Source of the DNA: a virus
Direction: 5' to 3' (one strand)
DNA length: 32,430 nt
Virus record (IMG/VR): IMGVR_UViG_3300036830_000151
Span: 1-32,430 of that record
Shown: positions 5,642 through 11,191 of the stretch, one piece after another
Layout of the letters: each line of letters starts with the position of its first letter
Position numbering within the stretch: position 1 is the stretch's first letter
The notes under the pieces: generated by a model
What the model was told of the DNA's origin: nothing
Database searches by the model: none
What the model saw: the letters and a program-made list of their open reading frames with translations, nothing else
Made by a program: the position numbers and the translations under genes

Positions 5642-5660
5642 TTGGCACCAGGATGGCACC
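5642..5660 (+). repeat. right copy of 19-bp direct repeat, possible integrase arm site
   Basis: TTGGCACCAGGATGGCACC lies 90 bp right of the tRNA-like core. In one frame it encodes WHQDGT, the same residues as the integrase C-terminus, so it could instead be a scrap of a second integrase tail. A further small direct repeat, TGCGGGA twice at 10-bp spacing (5564-5580), lies between it and the core. The stretch 5552-5684 otherwise holds no gene. Confidence 0.5.
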
Positions 5661-5684
5661 GAACTTCATTCGCCGTCCGTTCGC

Positions 5685-5712
5685 TTGACAAACCCAAGCG
5701 CTCGGGTATAGG
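5685..5712 (+). promoter_or_regulatory. rightward promoter of the cargo operon
   Basis: TTGACA (5685-5690, perfect consensus), a 16-base spacer and TATAGG (5707-5712) form a sigma70-type promoter. The -10 ends 9 bases before the ATG at 5722, leaving no room for a Shine-Dalgarno in the transcript, so the first gene is probably leaderless or nearly so. It lies outside the integrase and structural operons and points away from the integrase, consistent with independent expression in the lysogen. Confidence 0.7.
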
Positions 5713-5721
5713 ATTCCGCGC

Positions 5722-5850
5722 ATGAAGAATCCCGCGGCGGTCGCTCTAGGAAAACTCGGTGGATCGGCGAAGAGCGGTCGCAAATCCGCGGCGGCCCGGA
5801 AGAATGGCAAAAAGGGCGGCCGGCCGAAGGCCGCTGAGAGAAAACAATGA
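5722..5850 (+). CDS. 42-aa basic Gly/Lys/Ala-rich protein with KKGGRPK motif
   Basis: The product starts MKNPAAVALGKLGGSAKSGR and contains AARKNGKKGGRPKAAE. Short proteins with the ALGxxGG ... ARKNGxxGGRPK pattern are widespread in bacteria and mobile elements and resemble a minimal AT-hook-like basic tail; their role is not established. It is the first gene after a strong promoter and its stop overlaps the next start (ATGA at 5847-5850), so it is translationally coupled to the membrane hydroxylase. It may act as a DNA- or RNA-binding leader regulator of the cargo operon. That role is speculation; the gene itself is well supported. Confidence 0.65.
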   Translation: MKNPAAVALGKLGGSAKSGRKSAAARKNGKKGGRPKAAERKQ

Positions 5851-6716
5851 TGCTACTCCACCAGATTGTCGGCATTATGGGGGGCAGGATGTGGGCCGCG
5901 TTTTGGCTATTTCTCTTGGTCCTCGGCATCGAGCAGCTGCTCCCGGTCGAAAGAATTCTCGATGGGCCCGGCCTTTTCCTTAATTGCGCGGCAGGCTTTT
6001 TCTATTTCTTCGCGGGGAGCCTGGCGTCCCTGGTCGCGAGCTCCCTGCTCCTACACGTCCCGCTCGGGAGAATTTCGGCCTTCGCCGTTACCGACGGAGG
6101 AGACATCGCAAAAGCCTTGGCGCTTTCTTTCGGCTCTCTGGCCGTGAGAGATTTCTTCTACTATTGGTTCCATCGCCTCCAGCACGGTTCGAAATGGCTG
6201 TGGGCGGAGCATGCCCTTCATCATACCGACGAACACATGAACATCACCACAAGCGTGAGACATCACTGGCTGGAAATGCCGCTAGAGGCGCTCTTCGTGG
6301 ACATACCGCTGGTACTTCTTTTTCGACCCCCGATCATCACGCTTGGCATCGTTGCGTGGGCATTAAGCATGGTCGCGACGACAAACCACATGAACTTCCG
6401 ATTTGGCCTCGGCCGCTTCGGTTGGCTGATAGCCACTCCGCAGCTCCATCGGATTCATCATTCCGCGGCTGAAGAGCACTTCGACAAGAATTTTGCCGCG
6501 TTCTTCCCTTTGTGGGACGTGGTTTTCGGCACCTACTATGCTCCGCGAAAGGGCGAATATCCCGCCACCGGCCTCGCTTCCGGCGAGCGCGTGCGAACCA
6601 TCGGGCAGGCGCTCGTTCTTCCGTTCATCATGTGGAGAAAACTCTGGCGCGCGCGATCGGCGCCCTCGTTGCCCGTGCCTGCCGAGGTCGCGCGCGTTTC
6701 AGTGTCCGCGGACTGA
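5847..6716 (+). CDS. sterol desaturase / fatty acid hydroxylase family membrane enzyme
   Basis: This 289-aa integral membrane protein has hydrophobic segments at about 15-35, 45-70, 90-108 and 150-178. The histidine boxes of the di-iron family are intact: His109-x3-His113 (HRLQH), His122-x2-His125-His126 (HALHH), His139-His140, and His201-x2-His204-His205 (HRIHH). The family uses O2 to hydroxylate or desaturate lipids, sterols, carotenoids or ether lipids; which substrate applies cannot be read here. Finding it between an att site and phage lysis genes is unusual. It may be a lysogenic-conversion gene altering the host membrane, or a host gene captured with the element. It is followed 28 bases later by an Imm-like membrane protein on the same strand. 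Confidence 0.9.
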   Translation: MMLLHQIVGIMGGRMWAAFWLFLLVLGIEQLLPVERILDGPGLFLNCAAGFFYFFAGSLASLVASSLLLHVPLGRISAFAVTDGGDIAKALALSFGSLAVRDFFYYWFHRLQHGSKWLWAEHALHHTDEHMNITTSVRHHWLEMPLEALFVDIPLVLLFRPPIITLGIVAWALSMVATTNHMNFRFGLGRFGWLIATPQLHRIHHSAAEEHFDKNFAAFFPLWDVVFGTYYAPRKGEYPATGLASGERVRTIGQALVLPFIMWRKLWRARSAPSLPVPAEVARVSVSAD

Positions 6717-6744
6717 CGGTCCATTCTGAAAAAGGAGAATCCGG

Positions 6745-7233
6745 ATGAAACGGGGTCTAGCTACCGCGCTCGTGATTGCGGGCCTGGCATTCGTGCTCCT
6801 AGCGTCGATCGAGGTTCGACATCCCGCCGCGATCAGTCCTTCGGTCAGGGCTGCTGCGAATACGATTGGGCCGTCGACGTCGTTCGACGGCTATGGCGCA
6901 GGCGACGCCCTCGGCATGGGAATCATCCTGATCTTGGGTCTGCTTCTCTACTTCCTGCCGAGCATCATCGGAAAGAACAAACGAAATTCTGGCGCGATTC
7001 TCGCCGTGAATTTTTTCCTCGGCTGGACGTTCGTTGGATGGGTTCTTGCACTTGTGTGGGCACTGATGAAGGACGAAGAGGGCGCGCGCGTGATCGTGAA
7101 TCAGACACCGACCGCGGCAGTGCTCTGCTCGAGCTGCGGGAAATATTCAGTCGCCGGCGCGCAATTCTGTCCGCACTGCGGCGGGGGATTTGCAACGAGG
7201 ATAGCCGCCAGCGAAGCGCGGCCGGAGAATTAG
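6745..7233 (+). CDS. Imm-like superinfection-immunity membrane protein with C-terminal zinc ribbon
   Basis: This 162-aa protein has AAGGAGAA in front of its ATG. Hydrophobic segments lie at about 5-22, 55-77 and 86-107. The last pair contains NFFLGWTFVGWVLALVWAL, the signature I know from the phage T4 Imm superinfection-immunity family (a GWT-x2-GWV-x-AL-x-WA core). In T4, Imm sits in the inner membrane and blocks DNA entry of superinfecting phages. The C-terminus adds a zinc ribbon: Cys128-x2-Cys131 (CSSCGK) and Cys142-x2-Cys145 (CPHCGG). Members of this family also occur in bacterial chromosomes with unknown roles, so an exclusion function is inferred from family and location beside attP. 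Confidence 0.75.
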   Translation: MKRGLATALVIAGLAFVLLASIEVRHPAAISPSVRAAANTIGPSTSFDGYGAGDALGMGIILILGLLLYFLPSIIGKNKRNSGAILAVNFFLGWTFVGWVLALVWALMKDEEGARVIVNQTPTAAVLCSSCGKYSVAGAQFCPHCGGGFATRIAASEARPEN

Positions 7234-7270
7234 AGGTAACAAAACACCGAAATGTGCGGAGGCCTTCGAA

Positions 7271-7483
7271 ATGGAATGGATTAAGCTGCCGTCGATCGTG
7301 ATCGTCTCTCATCCCGTAACGCGGATTCTCACGCGGGCTGAGTGCGCAGAGTTGGCGCTGAATCAGTTTGGAGTCGCACTATTGGAGCTTTCGAGGGTCT
7401 CCGAGGAAGGCGCAGAGGCGATGCGGAGGGCGATCGCCGAAATGAGCCGCCGCACATTACCGGAGAGGCCCGCACAAAACTAG
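7271..7483 (+). CDS. 70-aa protein closing the cargo operon, unknown
   Basis: The ATG is preceded by GGAGG at 8 bases. The product starts MEWIKLPSIVIVSHPVTRIL and contains an amphipathic helix (VALLELSRVSEEGAEAMRRA). It follows the Imm-like gene by 37 bases on the same strand. Its stop overlaps, tail to tail, the stop of the recombinase on the other strand (shared CTAG at 7480-7483), marking the right edge of the rightward operon. No family is recognised. Confidence 0.55.
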   Translation: MEWIKLPSIVIVSHPVTRILTRAECAELALNQFGVALLELSRVSEEGAEAMRRAIAEMSRRTLPERPAQN

Positions 7484-8142
7484 GAATTGAGCGGCTTCTT
7501 GCCACGGGCGGCCGCGGCGATCGCCGAGCTGGCCGCGTCATCGCTCACCTTCAGATACTCCCCAGTCGACGAGATCGAGCGATGCCCGAGATACTGCCGG
7601 ACGTTCTCTATTCCTGCCTCCCTGATCGATTGCATGGCGATGGAGTGCTTCAGCACGTGCGGGTGGCAGAGATGCTGCGGCAGGCCGGCTGCGCGGCCGT
7701 AGCGCCGCATGAGGCGGTAGAACTGGAACCTGGTGACCGGGAAGAGCCTCTTTCCGCGTCCATCGCCGCTATGGGCGGTTTTGTGGCGCGCGAGCCACAT
7801 TTCGATGGCTCCGCGCTCGTTCAGCAGCTCATCCGGGTCTTCGACGAGCGGCTGCGTAGTCCGCATCGATCCCTTGAGGCGCTGGATGGTGAGGAAGCCG
7901 TCGGCGAAATGCTCCGGTGTAAGGCTCAGGGCTTCGCTGGCACGCAGCCCGTGCCAAAAGGAGACGAGCAGCAGCACCCAATCGCGTTCACGCGCGGCTT
8001 TGGCTTCGCGAAGCACACTGACGAGCTGCTCGCGGCTGAGATGCTCCACGGGATTCCACGGAAGGAAAGGGGCCGCCCAGGTCGACGGCCAGTCGAGCCT
8101 GGGGAAACTTGATTGGCCCGGCGGGAGTTCCCTTTCGCACAC
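7480..8142 (-). CDS. catalytic-domain-only tyrosine recombinase, HxxR changed to HxxK
   Basis: The product is 220 aa and starts at a GTG. It lacks the N-terminal arm and most of the core-binding domain seen in the integrase. Catalytic positions: Arg67 (HGLRASEAL), Lys90 (RLKGS), His162-x2-Lys165 (HPHVLKHS), His187 (LGHRS) and Tyr196 (GEYLKV). The second catalytic Arg is thus Lys. The compact size recalls FimB/FimE inversion recombinases and dimer-resolving enzymes. It could resolve multimers, invert a nearby segment, drive a second integrative unit, or be weakened. It lies between the cargo operon and the lysis genes, transcribed with the late strand. Confidence 0.85.
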   Translation of the reverse strand: MCERELPPGQSSFPRLDWPSTWAAPFLPWNPVEHLSREQLVSVLREAKAARERDWVLLLVSFWHGLRASEALSLTPEHFADGFLTIQRLKGSMRTTQPLVEDPDELLNERGAIEMWLARHKTAHSGDGRGKRLFPVTRFQFYRLMRRYGRAAGLPQHLCHPHVLKHSIAMQSIREAGIENVRQYLGHRSISSTGEYLKVSDDAASSAIAAAARGKKPLNS

Positions 8143-8214
8143 CCCAGACCGCCGGTCGAAAACTGTGCGCCAGTGTTCCTGCCCCGCGGCGCCGGGCCAA
8201 CTGAGAGTAGCACG

Positions 8215-8412
8215 TTACTCGAAGGGCAACTGCAACTGCGCGGATTTCGCGTGGCGCCGGTCGTCACGTGCACGCGGAGTTACTGATCCGGTTGTGAGCG
8301 TGGCCGGCCTGGTCAGCCGGCAGAGCTCGTTCCAATCCTCCAGGCGCGGGATCTCCGCGCGCGGCACGGCGCCCGGGGGAACTTTCTCCGATCGCTGGCT
8401 CGGCTTGGACAT
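8215..8412 (-). CDS. 65-aa basic protein upstream of the recombinase
   Basis: The product starts MSKPSQRSEKVPPGAVPRAE (an ATG two codons earlier, at 8418, is possible) and ends SAQLQLPFE. It is Arg/Pro-rich without an obvious fold, apart from a short helix around EDWNELCRLT. It precedes the recombinase by 72 bases on the same strand. The C-terminal QLPFE is reminiscent of short phage DNA-processing accessory proteins and clamp-binding peptides, but this is weak. The 60 bases up to 8472 hold no gene; a CATAAT box near 8431-8436 on the minus strand has no good -35. Confidence 0.45.
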   Translation of the reverse strand: MSKPSQRSEKVPPGAVPRAEIPRLEDWNELCRLTRPATLTTGSVTPRARDDRRHAKSAQLQLPFE

Positions 8413-8472
8413 GCACAAATCTCAGGAATATTATGCCCGCCGTTTGTGCGCGCCGATGCTTGCTCGGGCAGG

Positions 8473-8784
8473 CTATTTCTTGAGCTGCGACGTCTGGAAC
8501 CGCGCGAGATTATCGGCGTCGAGTAAATCCTTCGGCACAGTGAGGCAGAGAAACCCTTTGCCCTGGAGCTGCTGAAGCGAAAGGTACATCACCGTGGCCG
8601 CGTCCTTCATGGCCTGGCCCTCGCCGATGAACATCGCCCACTTCGACGACCCCGACCGCCACATGGCCGCGATCCACGCGCTGTAGCTCGTGCTGACGAG
8701 CGAGTTCATCACCTCGCGCTCGAGGCCCGCCGTCTTCGCGCCCTCGAAGATCGATACCGGATCCGGAAGGTCGATCAGGCCCAC
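8473..8784 (-). CDS. 103-aa late protein, unknown
   Basis: The product starts MGLIDLPDPVSIFEGAKTAG and has a helical centre (SLVSTSYSAWIAAMWRSGSS) and a mixed C-terminus (GFLCLTVPKDLLDADNLARF). It follows the next upstream gene by one base, so it belongs to the late operon, and it is the operon's last clearly late gene. No transmembrane helix or catalytic motif is obvious. Position after the holin/endolysin genes suggests a lysis accessory or virion-associated role, but nothing in the sequence proves it. Confidence 0.6.
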   Translation of the reverse strand: MGLIDLPDPVSIFEGAKTAGLEREVMNSLVSTSYSAWIAAMWRSGSSKWAMFIGEGQAMKDAATVMYLSLQQLQGKGFLCLTVPKDLLDADNLARFQTSQLKK

Positions 8785-8785
8785 C

Positions 8786-9139
8786 TTAGACCTCGGCTCC
8801 GAAGGTTCCCTTCACCGCTTGCACCGCGAGCTCGATCAGCATGTTCACCACCGAGGTTTCGACGTCGAGGCCGGACGCCTTCGCTTGCATGCCGATCTCG
8901 GCGAATGCGGCCGCGTGCTTCAGCTCGCCAGAGGCGAGGCCTTCGGCCGCCTTTACCGCTGCCACTGCGATCTTGCCGAGGTCCGTCTTCACGATCGCTT
9001 CCACGCCCGTGGCGAAGGCCTTCGCCTGAGCCTGGCCGACCAGCTTAACGAAGGCTGCGGAGACGTCGACTGCTGCGGTGTGAAAAAATGCTTCGACCTT
9101 CTGGAAGAAACTTGGTTTCGCTGCTGCGGTGTCTGTCAT
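8786..9139 (-). CDS. helical phage protein near the lysis cassette
   Basis: This 117-aa, almost entirely helical, Ala-rich protein starts MTDTAAAKPSFFQKVEAFFH and ends VNMLIELAVQAVKGTFGAEV. AAAGG precedes the ATG. The periodic hydrophobic pattern suggests amphipathic helices rather than classical membrane spans. Similar Ala-rich helical proteins with an LIELAVQ-type ending occur in tailed-phage late operons, though I recall no proven function. Its place between the holin-like gene and the operon end makes a lysis-timing or virion accessory role possible. Confidence 0.6.
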   Translation of the reverse strand: MTDTAAAKPSFFQKVEAFFHTAAVDVSAAFVKLVGQAQAKAFATGVEAIVKTDLGKIAVAAVKAAEGLASGELKHAAAFAEIGMQAKASGLDVETSVVNMLIELAVQAVKGTFGAEV

Positions 9140-9198
9140 GGTTTTGCCTTTCGATTTAGATTTGTTGAATCTTGTTCGAGCCCATTGCTACATCCCGT

Positions 9199-9378
9199 CT
9201 ACTGCTTCGGCGATCTGATCCAGTGATTGACGATGGCCAGGCCGAGCGCTCCGAAAAGTCCTGCCATCGTGAAGTGCGGATGCCCGGCCAGATAATCCTT
9301 GCCGGACTGAGCGACAATGCCGGCGACGGCAAGCGCCACCGGCACGATCGAAGGAAGATATTTCTTCAGCGTGTTCAT
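9199..9378 (-). CDS. small holin-like membrane protein
   Basis: The 59-aa product starts MNTLKKYLPSIVPVALAVAG at an ATG preceded by a strong GGAGGT. It has two hydrophobic segments (about 9-23 and 37-52) separated by a polar turn (AQSGKDYLAGHPHF), and charged ends, the size and topology of a class II holin. It directly follows the endolysin gene (4-base overlap). Holins form lesions in the cytoplasmic membrane and time lysis. Small phage membrane proteins diverge quickly, so the assignment rests on topology and neighbourhood. The longer frame from 9522 overlaps the endolysin and is rejected. Confidence 0.7.
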   Translation of the reverse strand: MNTLKKYLPSIVPVALAVAGIVAQSGKDYLAGHPHFTMAGLFGALGLAIVNHWIRSPKQ

Positions 9379-9974
9379 GTTTTTACCTCCGGTGAATTTG
9401 TGATTGGTGATGCCGCAACCTGCGGGACCTGCTTGAGCGCTGCGACGAGCTTTTGCGCGGCCGAGATGAAACGCGGCCAGCTGGCCAGGCCGCCATTCAC
9501 GCGGCGCCGGACCATTTCCCAATTCCCCGCGTCGGCGTAAGCGGGCACGCCTCGCTCATGGAAGTAAAGCGCCAGGATCTCCGCGGAGATTTGTGGATCG
9601 AGCGCCAGATCCGGATTGGCCACCAGGTCGCGGCCGAGCTCCTGGCCGAAATGCGTGTAGTCCCAGCGGCCGGTGATCTGGACGAATCCACGCCCTCGGA
9701 AGCGCACGCCGTCGCCCACTGCGGTATTGCCGAGATCCTTCCGGCCTTCGTACAAATCGGCGAGATAGCTGGGGCCGCCGCGTTCTTTCACCGGCGCGAA
9801 GGCGCCCGTTTCCACGCTTACAGTAGCGATCGCGGCCACGGCCGTGAGATCGGAATAGATCGAGCGCGCCAGCAGTTCCCTTTCGAGAATCGGCCAGTTC
9901 GCGCGCACGTTCACGATCGGACCCGCCGTGCCGAGCGCTTCGGAAATAGTTTCAGGCGAAAGAGGGAAAGTCAT
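9375..9974 (-). CDS. GH19-type (chitinase-like) endolysin
   Basis: This 199-aa cell-wall hydrolase starts at ATG 9974, which overlaps the preceding stop (ATGA); a longer start at 10073 would run through the upstream gene. The first catalytic Glu is in VETGAF (Glu55). LYEGRKDLGNT, then GDGVRFRGRGFVQITGRWDY and a late NGG (RRRVNGG) match the lysozyme-like GH19 fold used by many phage endolysins. It should cleave the glycan strands of peptidoglycan. No signal peptide is seen, so release depends on a holin. It forms a lysis cassette with its small membrane-protein neighbours. Confidence 0.9.
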   Translation of the reverse strand: MTFPLSPETISEALGTAGPIVNVRANWPILERELLARSIYSDLTAVAAIATVSVETGAFAPVKERGGPSYLADLYEGRKDLGNTAVGDGVRFRGRGFVQITGRWDYTHFGQELGRDLVANPDLALDPQISAEILALYFHERGVPAYADAGNWEMVRRRVNGGLASWPRFISAAQKLVAALKQVPQVAASPITNSPEVKT

Positions 9975-10180
9975 CGAGGCCCTCGGATCGAATCCAGCAG
10001 CAGGCATCCCAAGGAGATCGCGACAGTCACGGTCAGCAAATAGAGCAGCCAGTGCCGCGCGATCCATTCCCAAATCTGCGCGAAGATCCCGGGCTCTTCG
10101 GGAATTTGGTATTTGGCGGTAGGCGGCGGCCGCCGTTCGCGCGTAAGAGCCTCGTAACTGGCCCAGTTAGTTCTCGTCAC
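9971..10180 (-). CDS. small membrane protein of the lysis cassette
   Basis: The product is 69 aa from a GTG (10180) with AAAGGAG 8 bases upstream; an ATG at 10198 is less likely because the Shine-Dalgarno lies after it. The N-terminal half is soluble (TNWASYEALTRERRPPPTAK). Residues about 45-63 form one hydrophobic helix (HWLLYLLTVTVAISLGCLL) with a short basic tail. It may be a holin partner or a spanin-like component, but there is no lipobox and no long coiled coil. The stop is coupled to the endolysin start. Confidence 0.6.
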   Translation of the reverse strand: MTRTNWASYEALTRERRPPPTAKYQIPEEPGIFAQIWEWIARHWLLYLLTVTVAISLGCLLLDSIRGPR

Positions 10181-10236
10181 GTGCGTTTCTCCTTTCATCT
10201 GGTCCGCCGCGGCGCTTGGTAATTGGCGGTAGCCCG

Positions 10237-10470
10237 TCACTGCTGCCTCAGCAGATCGGCCAGGCGCTGGCGGTCCTCGCGCTTCTCGTGGATCACCATC
10301 AGGGCGAGCATGGAATTCCAGCGATCGCGGCGCTGCACGGCGCCGATGCCGTTCAAATCTTTTCGCATGCGCTGGAAAACTGCCCAGGCTCCGCCCGCTC
10401 CGAAGATCAAGCCGATCACGGTGCTAAGCAGCCACGTGAAGATCTGGGGCGGAAGACTGACCTGGTTCAC
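10237..10470 (-). CDS. N-terminally anchored small protein, possible lysis accessory
   Basis: This 77-aa protein starts at a GTG that overlaps the previous stop (GTGA). Residues about 10-30 are a membrane anchor (FTWLLSTVIGLIFGAGGAWA). The rest is a charged helix (FQRMRKDLNGIGAVQRRDRW ... HEKREDRQRLADLLRQQ). This anchor-plus-helix plan fits i-spanin-like or holin-regulator proteins, and an RKDLNGIGxxxRR segment recurs in phage lysis regions as I recall. No partner outer-membrane lipoprotein gene is visible, so i-spanin is only one option. Confidence 0.6.
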   Translation of the reverse strand: MNQVSLPPQIFTWLLSTVIGLIFGAGGAWAVFQRMRKDLNGIGAVQRRDRWNSMLALMVIHEKREDRQRLADLLRQQ

Positions 10471-10745
10471 TTGTTCTTAGGATCGTCGTCGTGCAGAAGC
10501 GTGAAAGCTGAAACTTTTCCCGAGCGCCGCGGCCGGGGAACCGGGGTAGGCTCGATGGGCGGCCGCGAATTCGTCCAAATCTCGCGCCACAGCATCAGAG
10601 CCACTTCGCGCCAGGCCTGCCGCTGCTCCGGCGGAAGCTGGTCGAAGTGCCGCACCGGTAGCTTGGCGCCGTCGGTCCAATCGCGGTAAGTGCGATAGGC
10701 CGTCCGCGCCAGATATTCAACACCTGAACTTTCTGGACCATCCAC
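10467..10745 (-). CDS. 92-aa phage protein with DQLPPEQRQAWR motif
   Basis: The start is the GTG at 10745, chosen because the upstream gene ends at 10763; the longer frame from 10904 lies inside that gene. The centre reads ARTAYRTYRDWTDGAKLPVR, then DQLPPEQRQAWREVALMLW. The pattern 'A..Y......W..L...Q..AW..A' is common in short conserved phage proteins near the end of tail or lysis regions. The C-terminus is Pro/Arg-rich and likely flexible. Function unknown. Confidence 0.6.
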   Translation of the reverse strand: MDGPESSGVEYLARTAYRTYRDWTDGAKLPVRHFDQLPPEQRQAWREVALMLWREIWTNSRPPIEPTPVPRPRRSGKVSAFTLLHDDDPKNK

Positions 10746-10762
10746 GTTGCCCGCGAGTCTAC

Positions 10763-11188
10763 CTAGGAAACCCAGCCGTAATTGGAAGCCGCCGCCCCAT
10801 CGATCACCAAAGTGATTGAAGTTGAATCGGATCCCAGCGAATTCGTCGCGGTCAGAGTGAACGTATAGCTGCCGGACGTCGTGGGCGTGCCGCTGATTTT
10901 CCACTCGCGCGAACTATCCGGAGAGGAAAGCGAAAGTCCCGGTGGCAAACTTCCGCTAGAAATCGAATACGTGATCGGAGCGAGCACGCTCGGAGGGTCG
11001 ATCGTGGCCTCGACAGAATACGGAACAAGAACCGTCCCATCCGGCAGCAGAATCGGGCCGAGGTACGGCTTCGATGGAATCGGCGTGGGCGTCCCGCCTC
11101 CCTGGTAGCCGGTGAGTAGAACATTCACATTGACGATGTAGGAATCGCCGATGCTTGCGTTGCCGGATTGAAATGAAGTGAATGGCAT
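10763..11188 (-). CDS. virion protein with a putative Ig-like (He_PIG-type) domain
   Basis: This is a 141-aa protein. Residues about 60-132 (ATIDPPSVLAPITYSISSGS, LPPGLSLSS ... ISGTPTTSGSYTFTLTATNS) carry the YS...GSLPPGLSL...GTPTTSGSYTFTLTA signature of He_PIG-type bacterial Ig folds, common in surface proteins. The N-terminal 40 residues (SFQSGNASIGDSYIVNVNVL) may be the virion attachment part. Placed right after the tail hub and another tail-tip protein, it is probably a small distal tail or adhesion protein binding weakly to cell-surface sugars. No signal peptide is present, in contrast to some neighbours. Confidence 0.7.
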   Translation of the reverse strand: MPFTSFQSGNASIGDSYIVNVNVLLTGYQGGGTPTPIPSKPYLGPILLPDGTVLVPYSVEATIDPPSVLAPITYSISSGSLPPGLSLSSPDSSREWKISGTPTTSGSYTFTLTATNSLGSDSTSITLVIDGAAASNYGWVS

Positions 11189-11191
11189 CGG

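Noticed and set aside
5552-8450. Host chromosome segment between two different prophages
   Set aside because: Not excluded, but the module order (tail, lysis, cargo, att/int, early) is that of one temperate phage, and no host junction is visible; kept as an alternative explanation.
8425-8470. Terminator hairpin after the late operon
   Set aside because: TGCCCG/CGGGCA arms are only 6 bp with a loop of about 25 bases and no T-run.
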